Shown here: positions 8,637 through 16,546 of the stretch, one piece after another | Numbering within the stretch: the stretch's first letter is position 1 | How the letters are laid out: each line of letters opens with the position of its first letter | From: Cohnella silvisoli | Lineage (GTDB): Bacteria; Bacillota; Bacilli; Paenibacillales; Paenibacillaceae | DNA length: 64,000 nucleotides | NCBI RefSeq assembly: GCF_021190915.1 | Contig: NZ_JAIOAP010000010.1 | Span: forward strand, 211,523 to 275,522 | Direction: 5' to 3' | The notes under the pieces: generated by a model | The model's database searches: none | Seen by the model: only the letters and a program-made list of their open reading frames with translations | What the model was told of the DNA's origin: nothing | Made by a program: the position numbers and the translations under genes

Positions 8637-8825
8637 ATGGCGAAACCGGTAGAAGTAGATGATCGTTGGCTAAGCCGTATAGCCGAACAAGTCAATGGAT
8701 TGGAGTATGGCGAGGTTAATATCGTCGTGCACGATGGCAGAATCGTACAGATCGAGCGTAAGGAACGGAAGCGTTACGATGATTCGTCCGTTCGAGCCGC
8801 CAAGCAAGAAAAGAGCGAAGCATGA
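8637..8825 (+). CDS. yezD: YezD-family small protein (DUF2292)
   Basis: A 62-residue soluble protein, with the conserved core IAEQVNGLEYGEVNIVVHDGRIVQIERKER. Proteins of this family often lie in sulfur assimilation operons in Bacillales, as here behind cysW, but their biochemical role is unknown to me. The GGGAGGG ribosome site is strong. The C-terminal 18 residues are charged and poorly conserved. A terminator follows at once, so it is the last gene of the operon. Confidence 0.85.
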   Translation: MAKPVEVDDRWLSRIAEQVNGLEYGEVNIVVHDGRIVQIERKERKRYDDSSVRAAKQEKSEA

Positions 8826-8846
8826 GAGGGTTATAAAAGTTGCTTT

Positions 8847-8871
8847 AAACCGCTGATATGGCGGTTTTTTT
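8847..8871 (+). terminator. Terminator of the sulfate operon
   Basis: AACCGC-tgatat-GGCGGTT stem followed by seven T residues. Confidence 0.85.
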
Positions 8872-8904
8872 GTTGTATGCTAAAGTTATTCTTGATCGGT
8901 GAAT

Positions 8905-8953
8905 ATAAAAAACGCATCTCGAAGTCCCGGTTAAAGGGACTCGAGATGCGTTT
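8905..8953 (-). terminator. Terminator for the YqzM-like gene
   Basis: Long stem with arms AACGCATCTCGA-AGTCCC and GGGACT-CGAGATGCGTT (one bulge). On the reverse strand it is followed by six T residues, placing it 24 bases after the stop of the gene at 8977. Confidence 0.8.
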
Positions 8954-8976
8954 CTTGGTTTGGCGGGCGACACGAA

Positions 8977-9123
8977 TTAAGAAATAATAAATTTAACGAC
9001 AACCGCAACAGTGAATACAACGAACATGAAGCCGAACATAGCTCCGAAGCCGATTGCCGTATCCATAAAATCGTCGCGCGGCTCTTCGTTGATGTGCTGG
9101 CGGGGATCTCTTACGTTTTCCAT
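8977..9123 (-). CDS. YqzM-like small membrane protein
   Basis: A 48-residue protein, MENVRDPRQHINEEPRDDFMDTAIGF followed by one transmembrane helix ending in VVVKFIIS. The layout (short acidic N-terminus, D-x-GF motif, single C-terminal helix) resembles the YqzM family of unknown function in Bacillales. AGGAGG precedes the ATG at 9123 by 7 bases, and its own promoter and terminator are visible, which supports a real gene despite its size. Confidence 0.75.
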   Translation of the reverse strand: MENVRDPRQHINEEPRDDFMDTAIGFGAMFGFMFVVFTVAVVVKFIIS

Positions 9124-9153
9124 GGGAAGCCTCCTGACACATTCGATACCACT

Positions 9154-9183
9154 AGTATACCCAACATCGCTTTTTGTTGTAAA
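9154..9183 (-). promoter_or_regulatory. Sigma-A promoter of the YqzM-like gene
   Basis: Reverse strand TTTACA (9183-9178), 18-base spacer, TATACT (9159-9154), about 31 bases upstream of the start codon. Confidence 0.65.
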
Positions 9184-9314
9184 GTATTCCTGCATGACTC
9201 CGGTGACAAGTTTGCGACATCGATTAATCGGACCGCGCGGAATTTCCCTATGATGTGCTACAATGGAAGGAACGGGTGTTCTCACCCATCGATGCCGTAT
9301 AGGAGGTGCCCTCC

Positions 9315-11252
9315 ATGGACACTCTGACTCCATTCGCCGACAGAGATAGAGCGATGGAAAATATTCGCCACAAGCTGGCGCTTCTCCCGGATCAACCGGG
9401 CTGTTATTTGATGAAGAACGACGAAGGCAAAATTATATACGTAGGCAAAGCGAAAGTGCTCAAAAACCGCGTGCGCTCTTATTTTTCGGGAAGCCATGAC
9501 GGTAAAACCCAGAAGCTCGTTTCGGAAATCCGGGACTTCGAATATATCGTCACCGCCAGCAACACGGAATCGCTAATTCTGGAATGCAATCTGATTAAGG
9601 AACATTTTCCCCGGTACAATGTGTTATTGAAGGACGATAAGTCTTTTCCGTATTTGAAAATCACCCATGAAGCGCATCCCCGCCTTGAAGTGACGAGGCG
9701 CATCGTCAAAGATAAAGGGAAGTATTTCGGCCCTTACCCGAATGCCTATGCCGCTCAGGAAACGAAGAAGCTGCTCGATCGCCTGTACCCGTTGCGCAAG
9801 TGCAATACGATGCCGGATAAAGTGTGTTTGTATTATCACTTGGGCCAGTGCGTGGCGCCTTGCGAATATCCGGTAGAGCAGGCCGTATATGACGAGATGA
9901 TCGGCGAAATATCCCGGTTTCTGAACGGCGGCCATGCGGAAATCAAACGGGAGCTTAGGCGCAAGATGGAAGCCGCAGCAGGGGAACTGGCTTTCGAACG
10001 GGCTAAAGAGTACCGTGATCAGATCGTTGCGATTGAATCGCTTATGGAGAAGCAAACGATCAATATGGCCGATGCGATGGACCGTGATGTGTTTGGCTAT
10101 TCGGTCGACAAAGGCTGGATGTGCGTGCAAATTCTCTATATGCGGCAGGGGAAAATGATTCAAAGGCACGTATCCGTATTTCCATACTATGGAGAGGCTT
10201 ATGATGATTTTCTCAGTTATGTTACCCAATATTACAGCGACAATCCAGCTCTCCCCCGGGAGATGCTGTTGCCCGCGCCGCCGGAAGCCGGGGAAGAACA
10301 GCCTCATTTTCCTATGGCGGACAGCGCCGGCAAGCTTCCGACAATTGTATCCGAGGCGAAGGAAGCCTATGGCGACGATGCGGATACCGTTGAAGAGGGG
10401 GAGGCGGCAGAGGTTGGAGAATCTTTGCGCCGCTGGCTGAAAATCAAAGTCGCCGTACCTAGACGGGGGTCAAAGCGCCAGCTTGTGGCGATGGCGTGCG
10501 ATAATTCCCGCGTGGCTTTAGAGGAGAAATTCCGGCTTATCGAACGTGACGAATCCCGCAGCGTGAAAGCGGTAGAGGGGCTGGCCCAATGGATCGGAAT
10601 TGCTTCCGCCAACCGGATCGAAGCGTTCGACAACTCGAACATGCAAGGCGCATCCCCCGTATCCGCTATGGTCGTATTTACTAACGGGAAGCCCGATAAG
10701 AAGGAATACCGTAAATATAACGTTCGGACCGTGCAAGGCCCCGACGACTACGAGACGATGAGGGAAGTCGTGCGCCGCCGTTACGAACGGGTGCTTAAGG
10801 AAGGGCTGCCGTTACCCGATCTCATTGTGGTAGATGGAGGCAAAGGACATATCGCGTCCGTGTTGGACGTACTCGTTAATGAGCTCGGCCTAGACGTTCC
10901 CGTATGCGGCTTGGCTAAGGATGCCAAGCACCGCACGGCACAACTGCTTGTCGGAGATCCACCGGAAGTCGTTCCGCTGCCACGGGACAGCCAAGAATTT
11001 TATTTGCTTCAACGTATCCAAGACGAGGTCCACCGCTTCGCGATCACCTTTCATCGGGATAAACGAGGCAAGTCGATGATTGCCTCCAAGCTGGATGCTA
11101 TTCCCGGAATCGGTGAGAAACGCCGCAAGCAGTTGCTAAGCCACTTCGGCTCGCTTAAGGCGATCAAAGAAGCAGCCGTCGAAGATTTCAAGGCGGTATC
11201 TATCGGTGAAGCGCTAGCCGGTCGAATTCTCGAAATTTTGAACGCGGAGTAA
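9315..11252 (+). CDS. uvrC: UvrC, excinuclease ABC subunit C
   Basis: Makes both incisions in nucleotide excision repair with UvrA and UvrB. Order in the 645-residue protein: GIY-YIG nuclease (LLPDQPGCYLMKNDEGKIIYVGKAKVLKNRVRSYF, residues 17-50), a cysteine-rich segment CLYYHLGQCVAPC, the UVR motif for UvrB near 205-240, an RNase H-like nuclease (EAFDNSNMQGASPVSAMVVF, LIVVDGGKGH) and a C-terminal helix-hairpin-helix pair (IPGIGEKRRKQLLSHFG). It is some 40-50 residues longer than usual because of an acidic insert near residues 320-370. AGGAGG at 9301 fixes ATG 9315; GTG 9306 is inside the ribosome site. Confidence 0.97.
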   Translation: MDTLTPFADRDRAMENIRHKLALLPDQPGCYLMKNDEGKIIYVGKAKVLKNRVRSYFSGSHDGKTQKLVSEIRDFEYIVTASNTESLILECNLIKEHFPRYNVLLKDDKSFPYLKITHEAHPRLEVTRRIVKDKGKYFGPYPNAYAAQETKKLLDRLYPLRKCNTMPDKVCLYYHLGQCVAPCEYPVEQAVYDEMIGEISRFLNGGHAEIKRELRRKMEAAAGELAFERAKEYRDQIVAIESLMEKQTINMADAMDRDVFGYSVDKGWMCVQILYMRQGKMIQRHVSVFPYYGEAYDDFLSYVTQYYSDNPALPREMLLPAPPEAGEEQPHFPMADSAGKLPTIVSEAKEAYGDDADTVEEGEAAEVGESLRRWLKIKVAVPRRGSKRQLVAMACDNSRVALEEKFRLIERDESRSVKAVEGLAQWIGIASANRIEAFDNSNMQGASPVSAMVVFTNGKPDKKEYRKYNVRTVQGPDDYETMREVVRRRYERVLKEGLPLPDLIVVDGGKGHIASVLDVLVNELGLDVPVCGLAKDAKHRTAQLLVGDPPEVVPLPRDSQEFYLLQRIQDEVHRFAITFHRDKRGKSMIASKLDAIPGIGEKRRKQLLSHFGSLKAIKEAAVEDFKAVSIGEALAGRILEILNAE

Positions 11253-11349
11253 ATATCGTGTGATCCTATTAATAATGAATAGAGCTCCCGGAAGGGCAAT
11301 GTCATTAAGTTAAGTTCAAAGACAAAACAGGGAATAAAAATGGAATCCG

Positions 11350-11388
11350 AAACGGCATGGGAAAAAGCCCTGTGCCGTTTGTTTTTTT
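11350..11388 (+). terminator. Terminator after uvrC
   Basis: AAACGGCA-tGGG pairs with CCC-tg-TGCCGTTT, followed by G and seven T residues. Confidence 0.8.
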
Positions 11389-11643
11389 GGTGCAAGCAAG
11401 GGAAAAGCGTACAGCAAACAAAGCGGATGGAAGATCCGCTTAAAAAATGTTCATGTAAAACGAATTATGCTACTCTGTAGACGAAGCTACCGTTATATTC
11501 AGATGCGTGAGGAAGGTTCTCCCCCATTATTCAGGTAGTGCTTTCTCATTTTATTAAAGACGAAAAAGTGGCTTATAAAATGGAGACGATCGGTTCTGTG
11601 GCGTGTGTGAAAAGGGTGTTTCGCCCGTCAAAAGGAGGCCAAG
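11389..11643. other. Gene-free stretch before the sigma factor remnant
   Basis: Besides the AAAGGAGG ribosome site at its right edge I see no promoter, hairpin or conserved RNA that I can support here. Confidence 0.4.
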
Positions 11644-12218
11644 ATGAACGAAACAGCATTAGAGCTTCAGTTATTTGAGAACTTAAAGCCTGAGTTAACT
11701 TCGTTCTGTTACAGAATGCTAGGATCCATCGATGACGTAGACGATGCTGTTCAGGAAACCTTTATTCGTGTTTGGCAAAGTTGGCATTCATTCAGGCAGG
11801 ATTCCTCATTCAAAACATGGGTTTATCGTATTGCATCAAACTTATGCCTGGACAAGCTAAGACAAGCCAAACGCCGCACGCGTCCGTTGACCTATCCGAC
11901 CCAACGGTAGCGTTGTTTCATGAGGAAGGCCGTCTGTCAATGCCGCCTTTCGCAATGTGGGTACGCGGCAAAGACGATTTGTTCAAGTTTTTTGCGCTCA
12001 CACGCTGTCATTGTGAGGGATCCCGGTTTTTGCCGATTACGGCGAAAGGGGGTAATCCTGCTTTCACACAGTATGAGCCAAGCGGTGAAGACTCCTACTT
12101 GGTACCCTGGGGTATTTACATTATTGAAATAAAGGACAAGCAAATATACCACGTCCAAAATTTCATTAATACAAAATTATTTTCCCGATTTGGGCTTCCT
12201 GCACAAATACACCGATGA
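11644..12218 (+). pseudogene. Broken ECF sigma factor with SnoaL-like domain (deletion plus frameshift)
   Basis: The first frame (11644-11910) encodes sigma region 2: FCYRMLGSIDDVDDAVQETFIRVWQSWHSFRQDSSFKTWVYRIASNLCLDKLRQ. It stops after PTQR. A second frame, open to 12218, continues with DPTVALFHEEGRLSMPPFAMWVRGKDDLF and ends VQNFINTKLFSRFGLPAQIH, which is the C-terminal SnoaL-like domain of ECF sigma factors of the SigG/ECF56 type. The linker and DNA-reading region 4, roughly 130 residues, are missing and the join is out of frame. The product cannot recognise a -35 element, so the gene is dead. A strong AAAGGAGG ribosome site is still present. Confidence 0.85.
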
Positions 12219-12293
12219 CTATCGTAATCCAATTTCGTCTAAATAAATGAGAAACAAAATTACGATTATCAAAGATAGGAAGGACGATAGTTC

Positions 12294-12902
12294 ATGCGTA
12301 AAATCATTCTATTCATTCACAGTACTATTAATGGAGTTGTCACTGGCGACCCAAGCGAGGACAAAACCAATTGGGCGGTCTGGAGAAATAGCGCTGGCAT
12401 TGAGGAAGGTTCCCAGTATCTATTAAATATTTTCGAGACAGCTGATACCATTTTGCTTGGCCGCGGAACCTACGAAGACCTCTCTAGAAAGTGGCCGACT
12501 ATTCGAGGGTCCAAACGGGACGATGGAGGTTCAAGCCTGGGTGATAAGATAAACAACGCCCACAAACTAGTTGTAACAAGCGCCCGCCCGCTCGACAAGC
12601 TAAAATGGGGAGAATTTGAAGCTCCAAAACAATTGACCGGCAGTAATATAGAAGAGCAAATTAAGGACCTAAAAAATGGTGACGGTGGCGACATTGTTAT
12701 TTTCGGTAGTCCAACGCTCGTGCGATCACTTGCAAACGCAAATCTTATTGACGAATATCAGATAGTCATGCACCCGGTTGTGGTCAACGTAGGTGAGCAT
12801 TTGTTTGACAATCTTAAGGAGCAGAAGGAATTCCATCTCGTGGACGTCAAAACACTTAAGGTGGGTTCCCTCTTGGTAACCTACAGACCCGCTAAAGCTT
12901 AG
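12294..12902 (+). CDS. Dihydrofolate reductase-family (RibD C-terminal-like) protein
   Basis: A 202-residue cytoplasmic protein of the RibD-C/DHFR-like fold, presumably an NAD(P)H-dependent reductase of unknown substrate. Matching blocks: MRKIILFIHSTINGVVTGD at the start, ADTILLGRGTYEDLSRKWPT, NAHKLVVTSARPL, GGDIVIFGSPTLVRSLANANLIDEYQIVMHPVVVNVGEHLF. Paralogues of this kind are common and sit next to ECF sigma genes in soil bacteria, as here. The coding region is AT-richer than its neighbours. GGAAGGAC lies before the ATG. Confidence 0.88.
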   Translation: MRKIILFIHSTINGVVTGDPSEDKTNWAVWRNSAGIEEGSQYLLNIFETADTILLGRGTYEDLSRKWPTIRGSKRDDGGSSLGDKINNAHKLVVTSARPLDKLKWGEFEAPKQLTGSNIEEQIKDLKNGDGGDIVIFGSPTLVRSLANANLIDEYQIVMHPVVVNVGEHLFDNLKEQKEFHLVDVKTLKVGSLLVTYRPAKA

Positions 12903-12971
12903 CTCAACCGGGCAGATCATTACTGTCAACACAAACAGCTACCCAGTTGATAAAGTGCAATGGACCGTCTG

Positions 12972-13088
12972 TTAACACAGCACGCCGACAGGCAGCTCAC
13001 CTTGACTACCTACGAAGGAACCTTTTTCGGGGATGGTTTTGGCACTATATAGGTCGAAGACGTCCTGCCAAGTTTTAATGGTTCGCAT
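12972..13088 (-). CDS. Hypothetical 38-residue ORF
   Basis: The reverse strand encodes MRTIKTWQDVFDLYSAKTIP, continues for 18 more residues and ends in cysteine, with AGGAGGG 5 bases upstream of the ATG. I do not recognise it. It has no signal peptide or membrane segment. It could be the N-terminal stub of a decayed larger gene (the sigma factor next door is also broken) or a real small protein. The unusually good ribosome site is the only positive evidence. Confidence 0.35.
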   Translation of the reverse strand: MRTIKTWQDVFDLYSAKTIPEKGSFVGSQGELPVGVLC

Positions 13089-13120
13089 GTAATCCCTCCT
13101 AAAAAAAAATGACCCCCTCG

Positions 13121-13145
13121 AAAAGCCCCGGATGGGGCTCTTTTT
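13121..13145. terminator. Bidirectional terminator-like hairpin
   Basis: AGCCCC-ggat-GGGGCT at 13124-13139 with CTTTTT on the forward side and TTTT on the reverse side. A second hairpin, GCCCG-gaatgaa-CGGGC, lies at 13149-13165. Fits ends for the convergent DHFR-like and DUF3951-like genes. Confidence 0.6.
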
Positions 13146-13166
13146 AATGCCCGGAATGAACGGGCG

Positions 13167-13397
13167 TTATTTTAGCTTATATCGGTTCTTGTTTTTATCA
13201 TCCCCTTGATCATCTTCATCCTCATGTTCTTGTTTCTCTTCGTGGAATTCTACGGGCGAATGGCCGGTTATGTAGTCGAATGGTGTGTAATGAGAATTCG
13301 GAAGCTCTTTTTTGCGAATCATCTTTGAGATCACAATCCCAAGCAACACAAAAATGAGTAGAGATATCGCTCCGATTCCATATAGTCCGGTATTCAT
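13167..13397 (-). CDS. DUF3951-like short membrane protein
   Basis: A 76-residue protein: one N-terminal helix (GIGAISLLIFVLLGIVISKMI), the motif LPNSHYTPFDYITGHSPVEFHEEK, then a highly charged tail rich in Glu, Asp and Lys. The YTPFDxITG motif matches the DUF3951 family as I recall it; function unknown. GGAGG directly abuts a first ATG (13403), so the second ATG at 13397, spaced by 6 bases, is the better start. Confidence 0.7.
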   Translation of the reverse strand: MNTGLYGIGAISLLIFVLLGIVISKMIRKKELPNSHYTPFDYITGHSPVEFHEEKQEHEDEDDQGDDKNKNRYKLK

Positions 13398-13555
13398 AGT
13401 CATCCTCCAGAGGTAAGGTTTATTAGGTTTACGGATAGAAATTCAATTTGTTTCAAGCAATAATCTTTATTAAATCTTCAGAATCTCCTCAAGTGGTTCC
13501 TTATTTTTGTTTAATATGATTTGTTCATCAAACAATTCACGTTGAGGTGGAGAAG

Positions 13556-14233
13556 ATGAACATGAATCATAGTTTAACCGAACAAAGTCAAAGGTTTTCT
13601 TATAAACCGCTGTTGTGGCTTCTGGCCATTCCCCTCTTGAACGTCCTGTACGCCCTGCAGAATGGGCCCGGCGATAAGGTTCATTCGTTAGTAACATCCG
13701 TTGATATCAACACTCCGTTTATTCCGGCATTCGCTATTCCTTATGTCATTTGGTATCCGTTTCTTTTCCTGACGTTAGTGCTTATATTGCGAAAAAGCGA
13801 AAAGCAGTATTATCAAACTTTGTTAGCTCTATGCATGGGGCTTATCCTCTGTAATCTGGTTTACGCCTTCTTCCAGACGACCGTCCCTCGTCCCGAGGTC
13901 CCGTCAACAGGGTTTTTGAATCATCTCGTTTCATTTGTTTATGCCAACGATGAGCCGTTTAACTGTTTTCCTAGTATTCACGTGTTGACCAGTTCTCTGA
14001 TGATTGCCGGCTCCAGCGTATTGGGATGGAAAATAAGAATACCTGTGGTCGTAATCGCCCTAAGCATTATCGCGTCGACTTTGTTTATCAAGCAGCATGT
14101 CATCGCCGATGTTATGGCGGGAATGCTGGTCGCTAAGTTCATGTTTTGGTGTTCGGGACAATTACTTCCTATCATACGTCATCGATTGACTTCAAGAAAC
14201 CAAAGGGGGTTGCCCTATGCGGATCATAAGTAG
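13556..14233 (+). CDS. PAP2-superfamily phosphatase-like membrane protein
   Basis: A 225-residue protein with about six transmembrane helices. Lipid phosphatase motifs are visible: FNCFPSIHVLTSSLM (P-S-x-H) and STLFIKQHVIADVMAG (S-x6-H-x3-D). The extra N-terminal helices resemble the subgroup that includes phosphatidate and sphingolipid-type phosphotransferases. It overlaps the methyltransferase gene by 17 bases, and the two-component genes follow with overlaps, so all four form one operon. GAGGTGG sets ATG 13556 over GTG 13547. A role in membrane lipid or undecaprenyl phosphate turnover is inference. Confidence 0.82.
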   Translation: MNMNHSLTEQSQRFSYKPLLWLLAIPLLNVLYALQNGPGDKVHSLVTSVDINTPFIPAFAIPYVIWYPFLFLTLVLILRKSEKQYYQTLLALCMGLILCNLVYAFFQTTVPRPEVPSTGFLNHLVSFVYANDEPFNCFPSIHVLTSSLMIAGSSVLGWKIRIPVVVIALSIIASTLFIKQHVIADVMAGMLVAKFMFWCSGQLLPIIRHRLTSRNQRGLPYADHK

Positions 14234-14840
14234 GGAAGCCCGCATTTTCCTCCGCAAATTCATGAATCACCCGAAACAAATCGGGAGCGTCGTGCCAAGC
14301 TCAAGATTTTTGGCCGAAAGCATGGTAAACGCCATCCCTTGGCATAACGTGAAGGCAGCAGCGGAATTGGGAGCCGGAACCGGGGCCATCACCCAATATA
14401 TCGCTCAAAGGGCAAGCAAGGACGCCGAAGTGTATTTATTTGAGAAAGATACGAAGATGAGAAGGCAGTTGAAGCTGGAATATCCCGGTTTTACTTGTGC
14501 CGCGAATGCTGCCAATATGCTGCGCATTCTTGAAGGAAACGGTGAACGGCATCTCGATTGCATTCTCAGCGGGCTCCCTTTTTATAATTTTCCACAAGAG
14601 GTTCGCGATCAGCTTATGGAGCAAATCGTAGGAGCATTAAAACCGGGCGGCTTATTCGTTGCTTTTCAATATTCGCTTCAAATGAAGAAACAGATGGCGA
14701 AATTATTCGATATCGAGAAAATCAAATTCGTTCCGCTTAACTTTCCGCCCGCTTTCGTTTATGTTTGTAGGAAGAGATTAACGATAAAGGGTGAGTGCGA
14801 TCATGCAGATGAACAAGAATACTATTCTGGTCGTGGATGA
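14217..14840 (+). CDS. SAM-dependent methyltransferase, phospholipid N-methyltransferase-like
   Basis: A 207-residue class I methyltransferase. FLRKFMNHPKQIGSVVPSSRFLAESM is typical of the PmtA-like group near the KsgA fold. AAELGAGTGAITQYIA is the SAM-binding motif I, VYLFEKD motif II, and ILSGLPFYNFP occupies the position of the catalytic N/D-P-P-F motif, here G-L-P-F-Y. Its overlap with the upstream PAP2 gene suggests a lipid head group as substrate, but an RNA or protein target cannot be excluded. GGGGG upstream serves as ribosome site. The last ~15 residues overlap the response regulator gene. Confidence 0.8.
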   Translation: MRIISREARIFLRKFMNHPKQIGSVVPSSRFLAESMVNAIPWHNVKAAAELGAGTGAITQYIAQRASKDAEVYLFEKDTKMRRQLKLEYPGFTCAANAANMLRILEGNGERHLDCILSGLPFYNFPQEVRDQLMEQIVGALKPGGLFVAFQYSLQMKKQMAKLFDIEKIKFVPLNFPPAFVYVCRKRLTIKGECDHADEQEYYSGRG

Positions 14841-15498
14841 TGATTCCGAAATACGTGACGTCATTCATGTCTACCTGCGCAACGAGGGGTTTCGCGTTCT
14901 GGAAGCGGAGAACGGCAACCGGGCATTGGAAATCGTAAGGGCGGAGACCGTGCAGCTCATTATTCTTGATGTCATGATGCCTGATTTGGATGGGATCAAG
15001 GCTTGCCTCAAAATAAGGGAAACGCTTAACGTTCCCATTATTATGCTGTCCGCCAAGCAAGAAGATATCGATAAGATTACGGGGTTATCCACGGGCGCGG
15101 ACGATTATGTCACCAAACCGTTCAGTCCGCTGGAGCTAATCGCAAGGGTCAAAGCGCAGCTTCGCCGCCAAGGGTTTACCGCCAAGACGGAAGATGATTC
15201 CATAATATTAGTCAACGATCTTGCGATCGATATCGCTCAGCATCAAGTGACCTTGAAGGGGGAAGAGGTTGCGTTAACCCCTTTGGAATTTTCGATTCTC
15301 GAATTGTTGGCCAGCCATAAGGGACAAGTATTTCATGCGGATAAAATTTACGAGAAGGTATGGAAGGAACCGACCGGATATTCGGACAATACGGTTATGG
15401 TCCATATCCGGAATATTCGCGAGAAAATCGAAGTGAATCCACGCGAACCTCGGTACATTAAGACGGTATGGGGAGTGGGATACAAAATTGAAAAATAA
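14803..15498 (+). CDS. OmpR-family response regulator
   Basis: A 231-residue DNA-binding regulator. The receiver domain shows the acidic pair VVDDDSE, phospho-acceptor LIILDVMMPDLDG, and DDYVTKPFSPLELIARV. The C-terminal winged helix has LTPLEFSILELLASHKGQVFHADKIYEKVWKEP and TVMVHIRNIREKIE, as in VanR/PhoB relatives. It overlaps the end of the methyltransferase gene by 38 bases, so ATG 14803 (AAAGGGTG upstream) was chosen over GTG 14791. Likely partner: the kinase that overlaps its 3' end. Confidence 0.93.
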   Translation: MQMNKNTILVVDDDSEIRDVIHVYLRNEGFRVLEAENGNRALEIVRAETVQLIILDVMMPDLDGIKACLKIRETLNVPIIMLSAKQEDIDKITGLSTGADDYVTKPFSPLELIARVKAQLRRQGFTAKTEDDSIILVNDLAIDIAQHQVTLKGEEVALTPLEFSILELLASHKGQVFHADKIYEKVWKEPTGYSDNTVMVHIRNIREKIEVNPREPRYIKTVWGVGYKIEK

Positions 15499-16546
15499 AT
15501 TTTTTCTTATGTTATCCGGCAGAAAAAGTATCCGCCTTCAAATGATTTGGTCGTTCATCGCCAGTCTCATTCTTGGAATGTCGGTATCGACGGCGATCCC
15601 TACCGGTCTCTTTTTCGATATTCCTTTGTCGATGATTACGTTTATTGGCACGTTTGTCGTTTCTTTTTTCTTCCTAACCCGCCATACGATTAAATACTTG
15701 CGTACGCTATCCGACGGTCTGACCGTCATCTCGGGAGGGAATCTTCATTTCAGAATTCCCTCGACAAGGCAAGACGAGCTAGGCAAGGTTGCCGAACATA
15801 TCAATGCGATGGCCGAGAAATTAGAAAGCCAGATCGATAAGGAACGTCAGATCGAAAAATCCAAAATGGACTTGATAACGGGCGTTTCTCATGATTTGAG
15901 AACGCCTCTTACGAGTATTATCGGTTATATTGATTTGCTTAAAGAAAAAGCCTACCAGGATGAGGTTGAACACGATCGATTCATTGGGAATACGTACAAT
16001 AAAGCGATGCAACTGAAAACGCTCATTGACGATTTGTTCGAGTACACGCGTCTTGCCCACAACGAAGCTAAGCTTAAGTTCGAGACAATCGATCTTAGGG
16101 AGCTGCTGAACCAGATGCTCGTTGAATTCCAACCTCTCGCCAAAGATAATGAAATTTCCATGGAATCGTCATTACCCGAACACGCGGTATTCATCCAGGT
16201 AGATCCCGAACAAATAAGGAGAGCTATTGATAATTTGTTGATGAATGCGTTGAAGTTTTCGGTTAAACCCGGCGTCGTAAGGGTTTCGTTCGCTATTCGC
16301 GACGACATGGCAACAATCATGATAGAGAACGAAGGCGAAGCGATTACGAAGGAACAGGAGAAGCATTTGTTCGAACGATTTTATAAAATCGACGATTCCA
16401 GAACGAATATGCCTTTGTATGGCGGTTCCGGCTTAGGATTGTCCATTACGAAAAGTATTGTTGAGCTTCATGGCGGACAAGTGTTTTTGAAACATTCATC
16501 CGGACACTTTGTTTTCGGTATCGAGCTGCCCCTGACTCTTAAGTAG
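15488..16546 (+). CDS. Sensor histidine kinase (VanS-like)
   Basis: A 352-residue membrane kinase. Two transmembrane helices near residues 19-38 and 42-60 leave almost no extracellular loop, so it probably senses within the membrane or through a partner. HAMP (RIPSTRQDELGKVAEHINAMAEKLE), H-box (ITGVSHDLRTPLTSIIGYIDLL), N-box (RAIDNLLMNALKFSV) and G-box (GGSGLGLSITKSIVELHGG) are intact. It starts at TTG 15488 inside the regulator gene. The 3' end overlaps the convergent protease gene by 8 bases. Confidence 0.9.
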   Translation: MKNKFFLMLSGRKSIRLQMIWSFIASLILGMSVSTAIPTGLFFDIPLSMITFIGTFVVSFFFLTRHTIKYLRTLSDGLTVISGGNLHFRIPSTRQDELGKVAEHINAMAEKLESQIDKERQIEKSKMDLITGVSHDLRTPLTSIIGYIDLLKEKAYQDEVEHDRFIGNTYNKAMQLKTLIDDLFEYTRLAHNEAKLKFETIDLRELLNQMLVEFQPLAKDNEISMESSLPEHAVFIQVDPEQIRRAIDNLLMNALKFSVKPGVVRVSFAIRDDMATIMIENEGEAITKEQEKHLFERFYKIDDSRTNMPLYGGSGLGLSITKSIVELHGGQVFLKHSSGHFVFGIELPLTLK

